A stretch of 64,000 bases of DNA from Paenarthrobacter histidinolovorans (GCF_014647595.1 NZ_BMPM01000002.1:310001-374000); one strand, 5' to 3'. Shown: positions 17,925 through 27,705, counted from the first letter of the stretch. Numbers and translations are program-made. The notes: generated by a model not told the origin, from the letters alone.

Positions 17925-20582
17925 TCAGTGGCGGACGGCAGCGCCAAGATCTTCACGACGACGGATGCCCAGCTTCGCGTAGCTACGGTACAGGTGACCT
18001 TCCACAGTGCGAACCGAGACCATGAGTTTTTCGGCGATCTGGCGATCCGTGAGACCTGATACGGCCAGCGCCACGATGTCCTGTTCGCGCCGGGTCAGGG
18101 GAACGGCGTGATCGGTCTCGGTGTTTGGGTCATGGACCATGGAGTCGCCCAGGCTGGCTTGGTTGACGTCCCGCATGACGGCGGCCTGCCGCGCCTCGGG
18201 ACGCTTGCCTTCGGCGTCGAAGGTTGCTGCCGCCCTGTCGAACGCTGCCGCTGCGGGCCCCGGCATGCCAGCGGCGGACAGGAGGTTTCCTGCGTTCACG
18301 AAACCCTGGCCGCCACCCTTCATTTGGGCTCCGGCGAGCGATTGCCATCCTGCGGCCCAAGCACCCGTCATCCGTGAGGCGGTTTCCTCGATGGACTCCA
18401 CGGCTGCGACATCCCCGAGTTCAGCCCTCAGGATGAGGTTCTGCAGGTGCAGGCCAGGCAAAGCGTACAGGCGGCCGGCCCCGGGCAGGTCCCGCAGTTG
18501 TGGAAGGCCGGAACCTTTGCTGAGAAGCTCATGGCCGGCCAGCGTGAACAGCCCCGCAAGCGCCTCAACGTAGTTGCTGCCCCTGCCAGGGACTTGTTCG
18601 CTTGCCAGCCGTTGTGCCAGCTCAGTGTTTCCGGATTTGCCGGCCGCATAGAACGCAAGGGCGTGCCCCAGGTTCCTGAGCTGTTGCGGGTCCTTCATCC
18701 GGAGGGCCTCGACCGCGGGGGCCAGCAGAGCCGTGGCCTGCTCCGTACGTCCCTGCCTCAGCAGGGCGAGTCCTCTGAGCGCCTGGATATCGCCGCCAAA
18801 AGTGATGAGCCCCATGGGTGAGATTGCCGCATACCGGTCCAGGGCAGCATCGGCTGCACTCCAGTCCCCCGATTCCAAGGCCGCCAACACGTAGCGGACC
18901 ACCACGAAGTCCCTGAAATACAGCAGGTTGTCGCCGTGCTCATCCAGAAGGACCATGGCCCCACGTCCGGCTTCAAGGGCTTGCTCGGGCTGGCCCTCCA
19001 CGGTGAGACGCTCGCATTGCATTGCCAGGACGAAAATCCGGTTCATCGCACTGTCCGGCTCGTTGGTCGGGAGTCCTTCGGCAAACAGGTCCAGCCCCTC
19101 GCGAAGTTCACCGTAACGGCCTTCACGGGCCAGTGCGGCCAGTTCCAGGGCCGAGGCATGCCGGTTGACCTGCGCTGCCCTGGGGTCTGACGCCGCCGAC
19201 CCGTCCGTCAGGGACTTAGCGGCATTCCGGGCGTCGCCTGCGATGCTCGACGCCGAATCACCCCGGGCCGAACGTGCTGCCGCCCACAACAGGCCTGCGC
19301 CCGTAGGTCCCAACGGATCAGCATCAAGGAACCCGTTTCCCTCTTCCAGCAGCCGCACGGCATTGCTGTAGTCGCCGTCGTTGTAGTTGACCATGGCCAT
19401 CACCGCGCGGGCCCGCGGCCGCAGCGCTTCTGAGCGGACCTTGCTTGCTGCAGCAACCGCCAAAGGGTTCCGCAGCTGTTTGGCGGCAAGGAAAGCTGCT
19501 TGCAGCAGCTGCTCGTCGGCGACGTCGGCACCGCAGTCCAGCGCCCAGTCCACCATACGGAGCAGCGCCTCAGCCGTGGCAGGTTCCACGGCAAGGTGCT
19601 GCACCATCCGCTGGCGGATCTGGAGACTCCGGGCAGGCGAAACAATCCGGCGCAGGGCCTCGCTGTACATCGGATGCCACATCTTGAGGGGGCTTCCCGG
19701 GCCATTCGTGGGGATCACGAGCCTGTTGTCCATCAACGCCCGAACAGTGTCCCTGCCGACCTCCGCATCCAGCAAAGCGGCAGGGACGGGCTCGGACAAG
19801 GCAATGACAAACATCGCCTCCCGTTCGGCCTCGCTGGTTCGCAGGACCCTGTTCCGGACAACCTCGGCCAGGTTTTCGCCGCTGCCCGAGGGTTCCCGCG
19901 TCAGGAGCCAGACGCCGTTTCTCCGCACCAGGTTTCCGTCCGCCCTGGTGTCATCCAGGAGGCAGCGCAGCAGCAGCGGGTTGCCCTCGGACAACGAATG
20001 CAGCACATCCACGGCGCTTGCCATGACCGTTCCGCCCAGGGTCTTCTCCACAAGCTGTGCGGCAGTTTCTTTGTCCAGGGGATGCAGCTCCAGCCGCTCG
20101 GCCAAACCGTCGTACCAGAGTTGGAGCAGCGCTGCGGGCAGGCCCGGCCTGGGCCTGCTGGTTGCGACCAGCCGGGCCCAGCCGGCCGTGACCAGTTCAG
20201 CCAGGATCTGCGTGCTGCCTTCATCGAGGTCGTGGGCGTCGTCAACGATGAGCAGAAGGCGCGCGCCTTCGCCGCCGCGCCGTTTCTCGAACTGCGACCA
20301 GAATTCACGGAGGATGGCCACTGGCGATGTGGCCTGCTCCACGGGCAGATCCAGTAAATAGGGTGCCAGGACACCATAGGGAACGGCGGACAGTGCAGGG
20401 CTGCCGTGGACGCGCATCACCACCATTTCGGAGGCAAGGCGGGCGGCTATCCCATCAGAAAGGGCGGTTTTGCCGATGCCGGGATCTGCCACGACCAGGA
20501 CGGCCCCGGCACCTTCCTGACGCAATATTTCCAGGGCCAGTTCCAGTTCGGCGTCCCGGCCAACAAGGTGCTCAGCCTGCAT
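17925..20582 (-). CDS. large ATPase transcriptional regulator of the LuxR/LAL type
   Basis: 885 residues. Walker A is VADPGIGKTALSDG (about residues 36-49) and Walker B RLLLIVDDAHDLD about 65 residues further. A long TPR-like middle region follows. The last 60 residues are a LuxR helix-turn-helix: LTRREQDIVALAVSG, then TDRQIAEKLMVSVRTVEGHL. This is the LAL (large ATP-binding regulators of the LuxR family) architecture related to MalT, thought to respond to an inducer bound by the central region. Inducer and targets are unknown. Only 41 bp separate it from the regulator gene upstream, so they are probably co-transcribed. The site ahead of the ATG is weak. Confidence 0.9.
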   Translation of the reverse strand: MQAEHLVGRDAELELALEILRQEGAGAVLVVADPGIGKTALSDGIAARLASEMVVMRVHGSPALSAVPYGVLAPYLLDLPVEQATSPVAILREFWSQFEKRRGGEGARLLLIVDDAHDLDEGSTQILAELVTAGWARLVATSRPRPGLPAALLQLWYDGLAERLELHPLDKETAAQLVEKTLGGTVMASAVDVLHSLSEGNPLLLRCLLDDTRADGNLVRRNGVWLLTREPSGSGENLAEVVRNRVLRTSEAEREAMFVIALSEPVPAALLDAEVGRDTVRALMDNRLVIPTNGPGSPLKMWHPMYSEALRRIVSPARSLQIRQRMVQHLAVEPATAEALLRMVDWALDCGADVADEQLLQAAFLAAKQLRNPLAVAAASKVRSEALRPRARAVMAMVNYNDGDYSNAVRLLEEGNGFLDADPLGPTGAGLLWAAARSARGDSASSIAGDARNAAKSLTDGSAASDPRAAQVNRHASALELAALAREGRYGELREGLDLFAEGLPTNEPDSAMNRIFVLAMQCERLTVEGQPEQALEAGRGAMVLLDEHGDNLLYFRDFVVVRYVLAALESGDWSAADAALDRYAAISPMGLITFGGDIQALRGLALLRQGRTEQATALLAPAVEALRMKDPQQLRNLGHALAFYAAGKSGNTELAQRLASEQVPGRGSNYVEALAGLFTLAGHELLSKGSGLPQLRDLPGAGRLYALPGLHLQNLILRAELGDVAAVESIEETASRMTGAWAAGWQSLAGAQMKGGGQGFVNAGNLLSAAGMPGPAAAAFDRAAATFDAEGKRPEARQAAVMRDVNQASLGDSMVHDPNTETDHAVPLTRREQDIVALAVSGLTDRQIAEKLMVSVRTVEGHLYRSYAKLGIRRREDLGAAVRH

Positions 20583-20623
20583 GGGCAGCCCGTGCCGGAG
20601 TTATGGATTCTGCCCGTCCTACC

Positions 20624-23362
20624 TCACAGGAGCCCATTAAGCTCGCCTCGAGACGACACACCGAGCTTGGTGAATACCTGGTACAGATGGCCTTCTACTG
20701 TTCGCACAGACACCCCAATATCCATCGCGATTTCGCGGTTGCTGACACCCTTTCCGGCGAGTTTAGCAATTTGGCGTTCCCGCTCGGTCAATACCGGCGC
20801 GTCGCTTCTTGGCTGGATGGGCAGCGTGGAGACGGAATGCTCCAGCCGTTCAAGCCTCAACTGGGCCGTCCGTGCTGTTGTGGTCTCGCCGGCATCGCGG
20901 GCGAAGTCCAAAGCCATGGCCACGCAGCGCGCTTCGACTACCAGCAAATCCAGGGAGGCAGCGGCGTCGGCGGCTGCCAACAGGGACCGTGAGCTCTTGC
21001 TCAGCGAGCCACGGGCAAGGTCCCCCGAGATTTTTGCGAGCGGCCCTTGGCGGCGGCCGGCAATGTCCTCGAGCAGCCGGTACTCCTCATCGGAGCCTTC
21101 CACGGTAGCCCCGAAAAGGCAGATGCCCGCCGTCGTATACCGCTGTTCATCGATGTCGTCGCGGACCCTGGCAAGGAGCCGTTCCTTGACGTCGGAGTCG
21201 CCCATCCACCGGCCTGCCATCTCGGCACAAAACTCCGCCACGGACTCGGAGAAGTACGTCCCGGCACCCCGGCAGGTCCTGTACAGATCCAGGTAGCGGC
21301 CCGCCTCGGCAGAATTGCCCAGTTGGGCATAAGCGAATGCGGTGGCAGCGTACCCCACCTTGTTCATGTTCATGGCCGGCCGGAGCTCCAACTGGGCAAC
21401 AGCGGAGCGCAACGGTTCGATCGCGCTGGCGGGCTTGCCGGCATAGGCGTACGCCAAACCAACGCCCAGCTCGGTGAGTGCGCCGCGGTACTGGAGGCGG
21501 GAGGGCCTTGACGGTGTGCGCCGCATCAGCTCGATGCACTTGCGCCACTGGCCGGACAGCAGAAGAACCAGGAAGGCGTGCTTGGCAAACGCTTCTTCCA
21601 GTTGGGCGGGCTTGTCCGTGTCCCCCAAATGCCGTGAAACGCTCCGGGCGAGCTCCTGGGCCTCCAGCTCCCTTCCCAGGATGCACCGGGCTTCAATGAG
21701 AAAAAAGGAAGATCTGAGCCAATGCTCACGGTCCTCACCGGGGTCCTTGGCCAGTTCCCGTTCCAGGTCGTCGACCATGGACGCGTACTCGCCCATGTAC
21801 GTCTTGTACTCGTAGCTGCACAGCTGCAGACGATTTCGGGCCCTGGCCAGTTCTGCCGGCGGATAATCGGCGGACTTCGCCTCGAGCGTTTCGAAGGCGT
21901 CGGTGATGACACTCGGCACCATTCCGGACCGGCCGTCAATCCACGTCATGGCCTGGCATTGTGCTGCTGTGACCTCGGCGAACTCCAACGGGTCCAGCCC
22001 CGCGAGATGGGACTCGGAGATCTCATCCAACGCCTGGGCCGCGTGCAGCGGCAGGTCCAGCATCAGGTAGGCAGCGGCTTTGAGCCGCTGGCCACGAACC
22101 CATTCGTCGTCCTTGGGGTCCAGGGAAGCGATGCATTGGATGGCGAAGTTGGGGTCGTAATCGTTCAACGCGGCGTGTCCTGCGGCAAGGGCCAGCGCCG
22201 GTGATGGCTGCGGCTCGTCCTCGCAGGCATGCATCCACGCCGTATAGCTCAACAGGTCCTGGGGAGCCAGTCCACTGAGCTCCGGTTCTTTGGGCCCGTA
22301 CAGCATCGTCCTGAGTTCCTTCATGCGGCGCGTGCTCAGCCAGCTGCGCACTACCTCGCCTACGTAGGGATCCCTCAGGGATACCCAGTGTTCACCATTC
22401 CGCTGGACAGTGAGCAGCCCGGATTCTTCCATCTCCACCAGGACCTGTGTCCCGAAAATTGCCGCAAGATCCAACAATGTGGCGCGCTGTGCGCAGGCCA
22501 GGACTTCAACCACCGTCCTGCTGGCCTGCGGTTCGCGCGCCAGCCTGGAGCGGACAAAGTCCTCCACCACCGTGGCACCCTCCAGTGTGATCCGGTCCCG
22601 GAGAGTCCACACGGAGTCGTTGAGGACCAGGTTGCCCCTGTGGCGTTGGTCCTCAAGGAGTGCGTGCAGCAGCATCGGGTTGCCGCCCACGGCCGCATGC
22701 AACGAGCCCGCCAGGGTTGTTGAGACGTAGTGGCCAAGAACCGAACCGAGCACTTGCTTCGCCTGTTCCTCGCTGAGCGTGTTCAGGTGGACCTCGCCAA
22801 GTTCACCATCCTGGACCATACGGTGGAAATCCGCCGGGAGGTCGCTGGCGCGTTGCACAGTGGCCACCACTTTGGCCGTGCCCGTGGCCATGAGGTTCAA
22901 TAACACGCCGGTGCTCATCGGATCCATGCCGCCGGCGTTATCAAGGATGAAGACCGTTTCGCGTCCGGCGGCTTCAGTCCTGATCAGGTTGGTGACCGCG
23001 TGCAGGATGCCCGTCGGGGATGCCACGGCTTCCGAGGGCAAACGGGCAAGCAGGAAACCGAGGCATCCATAGGGGGTCTGGCCGTTGGCTACGGTGTTAC
23101 GGAGCTGCAGGCTGTGGACCTTGGGGCCGAGTGATGACACAACTGCCCGGGCCAGGCCCGATTTGCCGATCCCCCGTTCGCCCGTGAGCACCACGCCGAA
23201 AGTTTGGGGCGATTCGAGGTACTTGATGGCCTTGGACAGATCATGGCTGCGGGCCAGCAGCGACCAGGTCTGGCGGTCGCTGGGTCCGCCCACAAGATCG
23301 GGAGCCGCAGCCCTCGCTGCGCCTCCACCGCTCCTGTTTAGCAACTCCGACGACATCCGCAT
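20624..23362 (-). CDS. large ATPase transcriptional regulator of the LuxR/LAL type, first gene of the tandem
   Basis: 912 residues. Walker A is LTGERGIGKSGLARA near residue 60. The Walker B-like segment reads VFILDNAGGMD, with asparagine where the paralogues have a second aspartate, so hydrolysis may be altered. The central 550 residues are helical repeats. The C-terminus is a LuxR helix-turn-helix (LTERERQIAKLAGKGVSNRE, then VRTVEGHLYQVFTKLGVSS). AAGG lies five bases ahead of an alternative ATG at 23356, which may be the true start. It leads the three-gene tandem and follows pth by 136 bp on the same strand. The ligand is unknown. Confidence 0.9.
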   Translation of the reverse strand: MRMSSELLNRSGGGAARAAAPDLVGGPSDRQTWSLLARSHDLSKAIKYLESPQTFGVVLTGERGIGKSGLARAVVSSLGPKVHSLQLRNTVANGQTPYGCLGFLLARLPSEAVASPTGILHAVTNLIRTEAAGRETVFILDNAGGMDPMSTGVLLNLMATGTAKVVATVQRASDLPADFHRMVQDGELGEVHLNTLSEEQAKQVLGSVLGHYVSTTLAGSLHAAVGGNPMLLHALLEDQRHRGNLVLNDSVWTLRDRITLEGATVVEDFVRSRLAREPQASRTVVEVLACAQRATLLDLAAIFGTQVLVEMEESGLLTVQRNGEHWVSLRDPYVGEVVRSWLSTRRMKELRTMLYGPKEPELSGLAPQDLLSYTAWMHACEDEPQPSPALALAAGHAALNDYDPNFAIQCIASLDPKDDEWVRGQRLKAAAYLMLDLPLHAAQALDEISESHLAGLDPLEFAEVTAAQCQAMTWIDGRSGMVPSVITDAFETLEAKSADYPPAELARARNRLQLCSYEYKTYMGEYASMVDDLERELAKDPGEDREHWLRSSFFLIEARCILGRELEAQELARSVSRHLGDTDKPAQLEEAFAKHAFLVLLLSGQWRKCIELMRRTPSRPSRLQYRGALTELGVGLAYAYAGKPASAIEPLRSAVAQLELRPAMNMNKVGYAATAFAYAQLGNSAEAGRYLDLYRTCRGAGTYFSESVAEFCAEMAGRWMGDSDVKERLLARVRDDIDEQRYTTAGICLFGATVEGSDEEYRLLEDIAGRRQGPLAKISGDLARGSLSKSSRSLLAAADAAASLDLLVVEARCVAMALDFARDAGETTTARTAQLRLERLEHSVSTLPIQPRSDAPVLTERERQIAKLAGKGVSNREIAMDIGVSVRTVEGHLYQVFTKLGVSSRGELNGLL

Positions 23363-23498
23363 CCTTAGCTAACACATTCGCGATAGTCCCCCACCGCTCA
23401 TCTGCGTACCTTGCACACTACCTTCGGGCGCCGCCAGTTTGTAGGCCTTAGGGTCCTCCGGACCGTCAGTCTTTGATCAGGCTTTACTCAAGATTTGC

Positions 23499-24083
23499 TC
23501 AAGCTTTGGCCGGGTGGTGCTTCTGCTGGGCAGCCAACAGGCCTTCGCTGATGAGCAGCTCCACAGCATCAGCTGCCTCGTCGAGGAGGAAAGGAAGCTC
23601 TTTTTTCTCCGCGGTGGCGAAATCCCGCAGCACGTAGTCAGCAGTATCCATGCGTCCAGGGGGCCGGCCAACGCCCACGCGGACACGCAGATAGTCCTTG
23701 GTTGCCAGTGCTTTCGAAATGTCCCGCAGACCATTGTGGCCGCCCTCGCCACCGCCAATTTTTAACTTGACTGTGTTAAAAGGGATGTCGATCTCATCAT
23801 GGACCGCAATCACATGGTCCGGGGTGATGTCGAAGAACTTGCACAACCCCGCCACCGGGCCCCCGGAGACGTTCATGTACGTCATCGGCTTGGCCAGCAC
23901 CACGCGGGGACCGCCAATGCCTAGGCGGCCTTCCACTACCTGGGCGCGGGCCTTGTGGACCTTGAACTTCCCACCCATACGGGAAGCCAGTTCGTCCAGC
24001 ACCATCTGGCCGACATTGTGCCGGTTGTTGCTGTACTCGCTGCCGGGGTTGCCGAGGCCGACAATCAGCCAGGTGTCAGTCAT
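23499..24083 (-). CDS. pth: peptidyl-tRNA hydrolase
   Basis: 194 residues, the usual size. It recycles tRNA from prematurely released peptidyl-tRNA. The N-terminus is [20 protein letters not shown], with the catalytic histidine in NRHNVG. Also visible are [12 protein letters not shown] and the core [13 protein letters not shown]. The ATG at 24083 has AGG 9 bases upstream; an ATG at 24092 is too close to it. It follows rplY, a common actinobacterial order (prs-rplY-pth), separated by a strong hairpin. Confidence 0.95.
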   Translation of the reverse strand: MTDTWLIVGLGNPGSEYSNNRHNVGQMVLDELASRMGGKFKVHKARAQVVEGRLGIGGPRVVLAKPMTYMNVSGGPVAGLCKFFDITPDHVIAVHDEIDIPFNTVKLKIGGGEGGHNGLRDISKALATKDYLRVRVGVGRPPGRMDTADYVLRDFATAEKKELPFLLDEAADAVELLISEGLLAAQQKHHPAKA

Positions 24084-24144
24084 GGGTCTCATCCTAGGGA
24101 ACGTAGTTGGGAGGAGCGGAGATAAGGGGGCGGGAGCAAAGGAA

Positions 24145-24175
24145 AGTGGCCGGGACCCAAAGGGACCCGGCCACT
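24145..24175 (-). terminator. hairpin between rplY and pth
   Basis: AGTGGCCGGGACCC, a three-base loop AAA, then GGGACCCGGCCACT: a 14-bp stem with one mismatch. It may reduce read-through from rplY into pth or act as a processing site. No long T run follows in either direction. Confidence 0.65.
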
Positions 24176-24205
24176 GAACGGCGTAAGCCTCAAGCGGTCA
24201 AAAGA

Positions 24206-24781
24206 CTACTCGGCAGCTGCTTCCGTGGTCTCTTCTTCTTCGGTGCTTGCCTCTTCAGCGACGCGGACCACCAGGGTGTCGCCTTCGGTGAGGAGGGTGG
24301 AACCCTTCGGCAGTTCGAGGTCCGAAGCGTGGACGTTCTCGCCGGCCTTGCGGCCTTCGATGTTGACCTCGACGGCGGTGGGCACGTGGGTTGCCTCGGC
24401 TTCGAGGGAAACCGTGGTGGCTTCGAGGCTGGCAACAGCACCCGGAGCAACTTCACCGGAAACGTGGATGGCGATGTCGACGGTAACCTTCTCGCCGGCC
24501 TTCACGGTCTGGAGGTCAACGTGCTCGATGATCTGCTTTACGGGATCGCGCTGGATGTCCTTGACGAGCGTCAGGTGCTGCTCGCCGTCGACGTCGATGG
24601 CGAGGAGGGCGTTGGAAACGCGGACGGCCAGGGTGGTGGCGCGGCCCGGCAGGTTGATGTGGATCGGCTCTGCGCCGTGGCCGTAGATGACAGCCGGGAT
24701 CTGGCCGGCCATGCGTGCACGGCGGGCGAAACCCTTGCCGAATTCGGTGCGCAGTTCTGCGGTGAGCTTCTGCTCAGACAT
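24206..24781 (-). CDS. rplY: 50S ribosomal protein L25 / general stress protein Ctc
   Basis: 191 residues, the long (TL5/Ctc) form. The N-terminal ~95 residues are the 5S-rRNA-binding L25 domain (LTAELRTEFGKGFARRARMA, VIYGHGAEPIHINLPG). The C-terminal beta domain carries VDIAIHVSGEVAPG, and the tail is acidic, mostly glutamate, threonine and alanine. AAGGAG lies 6 bases ahead of the ATG. It sits in the prs-rplY-pth arrangement typical of actinobacteria and binds the central protuberance of the large subunit. A prominent hairpin separates it from prs upstream. Confidence 0.95.
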   Translation of the reverse strand: MSEQKLTAELRTEFGKGFARRARMAGQIPAVIYGHGAEPIHINLPGRATTLAVRVSNALLAIDVDGEQHLTLVKDIQRDPVKQIIEHVDLQTVKAGEKVTVDIAIHVSGEVAPGAVASLEATTVSLEAEATHVPTAVEVNIEGRKAGENVHASDLELPKGSTLLTEGDTLVVRVAEEASTEEEETTEAAAE

Positions 24782-25041
24782 GTGTACTCCTTGATTACTG
24801 TGGCGCCCGGGAGGATCCGGGCTGGTCTATCAGCAAGGGCGGAGGTCTGGAGACCTTCTACGCCCGGCTGGAGCCGGCCGCGGAGCAGCCGTTCTGCCTG
24901 TGTTGAAGGAGATGCAGACCCAGTCGATAACGGAGACCCGCAATCCTTGTCCACGAACTGCGGACCGGATGTGCTCTCCCTCGCCAAGGTATCCCCACGA
25001 GTTTAGCAGCGGATCGCCCGCTTTCTGAAAACGGGCATGAA
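24782..25041. other. intergenic region between prs and rplY
   Basis: No gene found on either strand. It should hold the rplY promoter on the minus strand, but I see no convincing pair of promoter boxes. Apart from the prs hairpins at its right edge I see no structure. Confidence 0.5.
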
Positions 25042-25084
25042 AAACGGGCCACCCACATGCCCGGAGGCAGCGGATGGCCCGTTT
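25032..25084 (-). terminator. prs terminator with two mutually exclusive hairpins
   Basis: One stem pairs AAACGGGCCA (25042-25051) with TGGCCCGTTT (25075-25084). A second pairs CGGGCATG (25032-25039) with CATGCCCG (25056-25063). The two overlap, so only one can form at a time. The position just past the prs stop suggests termination or partial read-through control into rplY. Confidence 0.65.
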
Positions 25085-25104
25085 CACGTCAGTAGTCCGT
25101 GCCG

Positions 25105-26085
25105 TCAGGCCTTGCCGTCGAACAGGCTGGTGACCGAACCGTCGTCGAACACTTCACGGATGGCGCGCGCGATCAAGGGTGCGATCGACAGGACCGTGAG
25201 TGACGGGAAACGCTTCTCAGCCGGGATGGGCAGCGTGTTGGTGACCACCACTTCGCGTGCACCGGAGTCCGCCAGGCGCTGCGCCGCGGGGTCGGAGAAA
25301 ACGGCGTGCGTGCAGGCGATAATGACGTCCTTGGCACCGGCGTTCTTCAGGACCTGGACGGCGCCGGAGATGGTTCCACCGGTATCGATCATGTCGTCGA
25401 TCAGGACACAGGTGCGGCCTTCAACCTGGCCCACGACGGTCTTGGAAACAGCCTGGTTGGGTACCGTGAGGTCGCGGCTCTTGTGCACGAACGCGAGCGG
25501 GGCGCCGCCCAGTCGTTCGGCCCACTGCTCAGCAACGCGGACGCGTCCCGTATCAGGAGAAACCACCGTGATGTTGTCGGCTTCTACCTTGGTGCGGATG
25601 TAATCAGCCAGCAGCGGGATGGCCATCAGGTGGTCAACGGGGCCATCGAAGAAGCCCTGGATCTGCGAGGTGTGCAGGTCCACGGACATGATGCGGTCCG
25701 CACCGGCCGTCTTGTACAGATCGGCAACCAGGCGGGCCGAGATCGGCTCGCGGCCACGGCCCTTCTTGTCCTGGCGGGAGTACGGGTAGAACGGTGAAAC
25801 AACAGTGATCCTCTTGGCGGAGGCGCGCTTGAGGGAATCGATCATGATCAACTGCTCCATGAGCCAGTTGTTCAGCGGTGCCGGGTGGGCCTGGATCACG
25901 AAGGCGTCGGTGCCCCGCACGCTCTCGGCCGAACGGACATAGATTTCACCGTTGGCGAAGTCGTAGGCGTCGATGGGCAGGAGCTCGGTCTCCAGCTCCT
26001 TCGCGATTTCCTGCGCCAGCTCCGGATGCGCCCTTCCGGCGGCGAGAATCAGTTTCTTCTCACCGTGTGCGGTAATTTCGCTCAT
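25105..26085 (-). CDS. prs: ribose-phosphate pyrophosphokinase
   Basis: 326 residues. It makes PRPP from ribose 5-phosphate and ATP for nucleotide, histidine and tryptophan synthesis. Family features: KLILAAGRAHPELAQEIAKE, YVRSAESVRGTDAFVIQ, FYPYSRQDKKGRGREP, the divalent metal region SVDLHTSQIQGFFDGPVDHL, and the PRPP-binding loop VLIDDMIDTGGTI. The start at 26085 overlaps the glmU stop by four bases (ATGA), indicating translational coupling; AAGG is 9 bases upstream. The open frame continues to 26205 inside glmU and is not used. Confidence 0.96.
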   Translation of the reverse strand: MSEITAHGEKKLILAAGRAHPELAQEIAKELETELLPIDAYDFANGEIYVRSAESVRGTDAFVIQAHPAPLNNWLMEQLIMIDSLKRASAKRITVVSPFYPYSRQDKKGRGREPISARLVADLYKTAGADRIMSVDLHTSQIQGFFDGPVDHLMAIPLLADYIRTKVEADNITVVSPDTGRVRVAEQWAERLGGAPLAFVHKSRDLTVPNQAVSKTVVGQVEGRTCVLIDDMIDTGGTISGAVQVLKNAGAKDVIIACTHAVFSDPAAQRLADSGAREVVVTNTLPIPAEKRFPSLTVLSIAPLIARAIREVFDDGSVTSLFDGKA

Positions 26086-27581
26086 GCCTGATTGCCTTCT
26101 TCTGTGGTTGCCGGGGATTGTGAGGGAATGGAGGAGGACTTCGGCTCTTGCGCAGCCTCGGCCAGCTTGGCGGAACCGCTGCCGGGACGGTTCGCGATGA
26201 CCCATCCTTCAGCGTTGCGCTGGGCGGCAAGGCTGACGGCCAGGGCGCCTGCTGGAACGTCCTTGCGGATGACTGCCCCGGCACCGCTGTAGGCGCCATC
26301 ACCAACGGTGACAGGAGCAACGAAGACTGTGTTGGAACCGGTCCGCACGCCCGAGCCGATCACCGTGCGGTGCTTCTTCTCGCCGTCGTAGTTCGCGGTG
26401 ATGTTGCCGCAGCCGATGTTGGTGTCCTCGCCGATTTCGGCGTCACCGGCGTAGCCCAGGTGCGAAAGCTTGGAACCGCGCCCGATGGTCACGTTCTTGG
26501 TCTCGTAGAACGCGCCGATCTTGCCGGTCTCGCCCAGTACAGTTCCTGGGCGGAGGTACGTGAACGGTCCCACGCTTGCCTTGGCACCGATCGTGGAACC
26601 GGAGCCGTGCGTGCGGGTCACCTTGGCACCCTCCCCCACGTTCACGTCGGTGAGTGTCGTGTCGGGACCCACGACGGCATCGCGCGCCACGGTGGTGGAA
26701 CCGTGCAGTTGCGTGTTGGGCAGCAAGCGGACGTCCTCGTCAAGGGTGACGGTGGAATCGATCCAGGTAGTGGCAGGGTCCACCACGGTCACTCCGGCGC
26801 GCATCCAGGCTTCGATGATGCGGCGGTTGTGCTCGGCGCCGAGCGCCGAAAGCTGGATGCGGTCGTTGGCACCTTCAACCTGCCAACGGTCTTCGGTTAC
26901 GACGGCGGCAACCCGCCCGCCGGCGTCGCGCGCCAGCCCGAGGACATCGGTGAGGTACATCTCGCCCTGGGCGTTCTCTGTGGTCACCTTCGCCAGCGCG
27001 GTCCGCAGCACGCCGGCGTCGAAAGCGTAGATGCCGGAGTTGACCTCGCGGATACTGCGCTCGGCCTCGCTGGCGTCCTTGTGTTCGCGGATGCCGGTCA
27101 CGGTGCCGTCCCCGGCACGGAGGATACGGCCGTAGCCTGTGGCGTCATCCAGCACCGCGGTGAGGACGGTCACGGCATTGGCTTCGGTCTCATGCGTGCT
27201 CACCAGTTCGGCCAGCAGTTCGCCGGTCAGGAGGGGCACATCGCCGTAAGTAACCACCACTGTGCCGGTGAGTTCGGCCTCGGCGTCAAGCGCGTTCAGC
27301 GCAACTTCCACTGCGCGTCCTGTGCCGGGGACCTCATCCTGGTCAACGATCAGGGCTTCGGGATCCAGGGCGGAGACATGCTCGGCCACCCGGTCGCGCT
27401 CGTGCCGGACAACCAGCGCGAGCTTCAAGGGGTTGATGGCACGGGCTGCGAGGAGAGCGTGGCCAACCATGGAACGGCCGCCGATTTCGTGGAGGATCTT
27501 CGGAGTGCGCGATTTCATGCGCGTTCCGGCGCCTGCGGCCAAGACGATCACCGCTGCGGGACCGTTGGTTTCGGGGCTCAC
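26082..27581 (-). CDS. glmU: bifunctional GlcNAc-1-P uridyltransferase / GlcN-1-P acetyltransferase
   Basis: 499 residues. It makes UDP-GlcNAc for peptidoglycan in two steps. The N-terminal uridyltransferase half starts with VIVLAAGAGTRMKSRTPKIL and has TYGDVPLL. The C-terminal half is a left-handed beta helix with hexapeptide repeats, and the acetyltransferase site shows YDGEKKHRTVIG. The tail after about residue 470 is low-complexity. I chose the GTG at 27581, with AAGGAG 9 bases upstream; the frame is open to 27638 without a good site. It is coupled to prs through an ATGA overlap, and tRNA-Gln lies 125 bp upstream on the same strand. Confidence 0.95.
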   Translation of the reverse strand: MSPETNGPAAVIVLAAGAGTRMKSRTPKILHEIGGRSMVGHALLAARAINPLKLALVVRHERDRVAEHVSALDPEALIVDQDEVPGTGRAVEVALNALDAEAELTGTVVVTYGDVPLLTGELLAELVSTHETEANAVTVLTAVLDDATGYGRILRAGDGTVTGIREHKDASEAERSIREVNSGIYAFDAGVLRTALAKVTTENAQGEMYLTDVLGLARDAGGRVAAVVTEDRWQVEGANDRIQLSALGAEHNRRIIEAWMRAGVTVVDPATTWIDSTVTLDEDVRLLPNTQLHGSTTVARDAVVGPDTTLTDVNVGEGAKVTRTHGSGSTIGAKASVGPFTYLRPGTVLGETGKIGAFYETKNVTIGRGSKLSHLGYAGDAEIGEDTNIGCGNITANYDGEKKHRTVIGSGVRTGSNTVFVAPVTVGDGAYSGAGAVIRKDVPAGALAVSLAAQRNAEGWVIANRPGSGSAKLAEAAQEPKSSSIPSQSPATTEEGNQA

Positions 27582-27705
27582 GTACTGGCTCTCCTTGCTC
27601 TGTATGTCCCGGGTGACCCGGCTTCGGAATGCTGCCATCCAACAATGGACCCAGGCACCGTTAGAGCCGTTACAGGTACAGAGAAGGAGCGCGTTTTCCG
27701 ACCGT

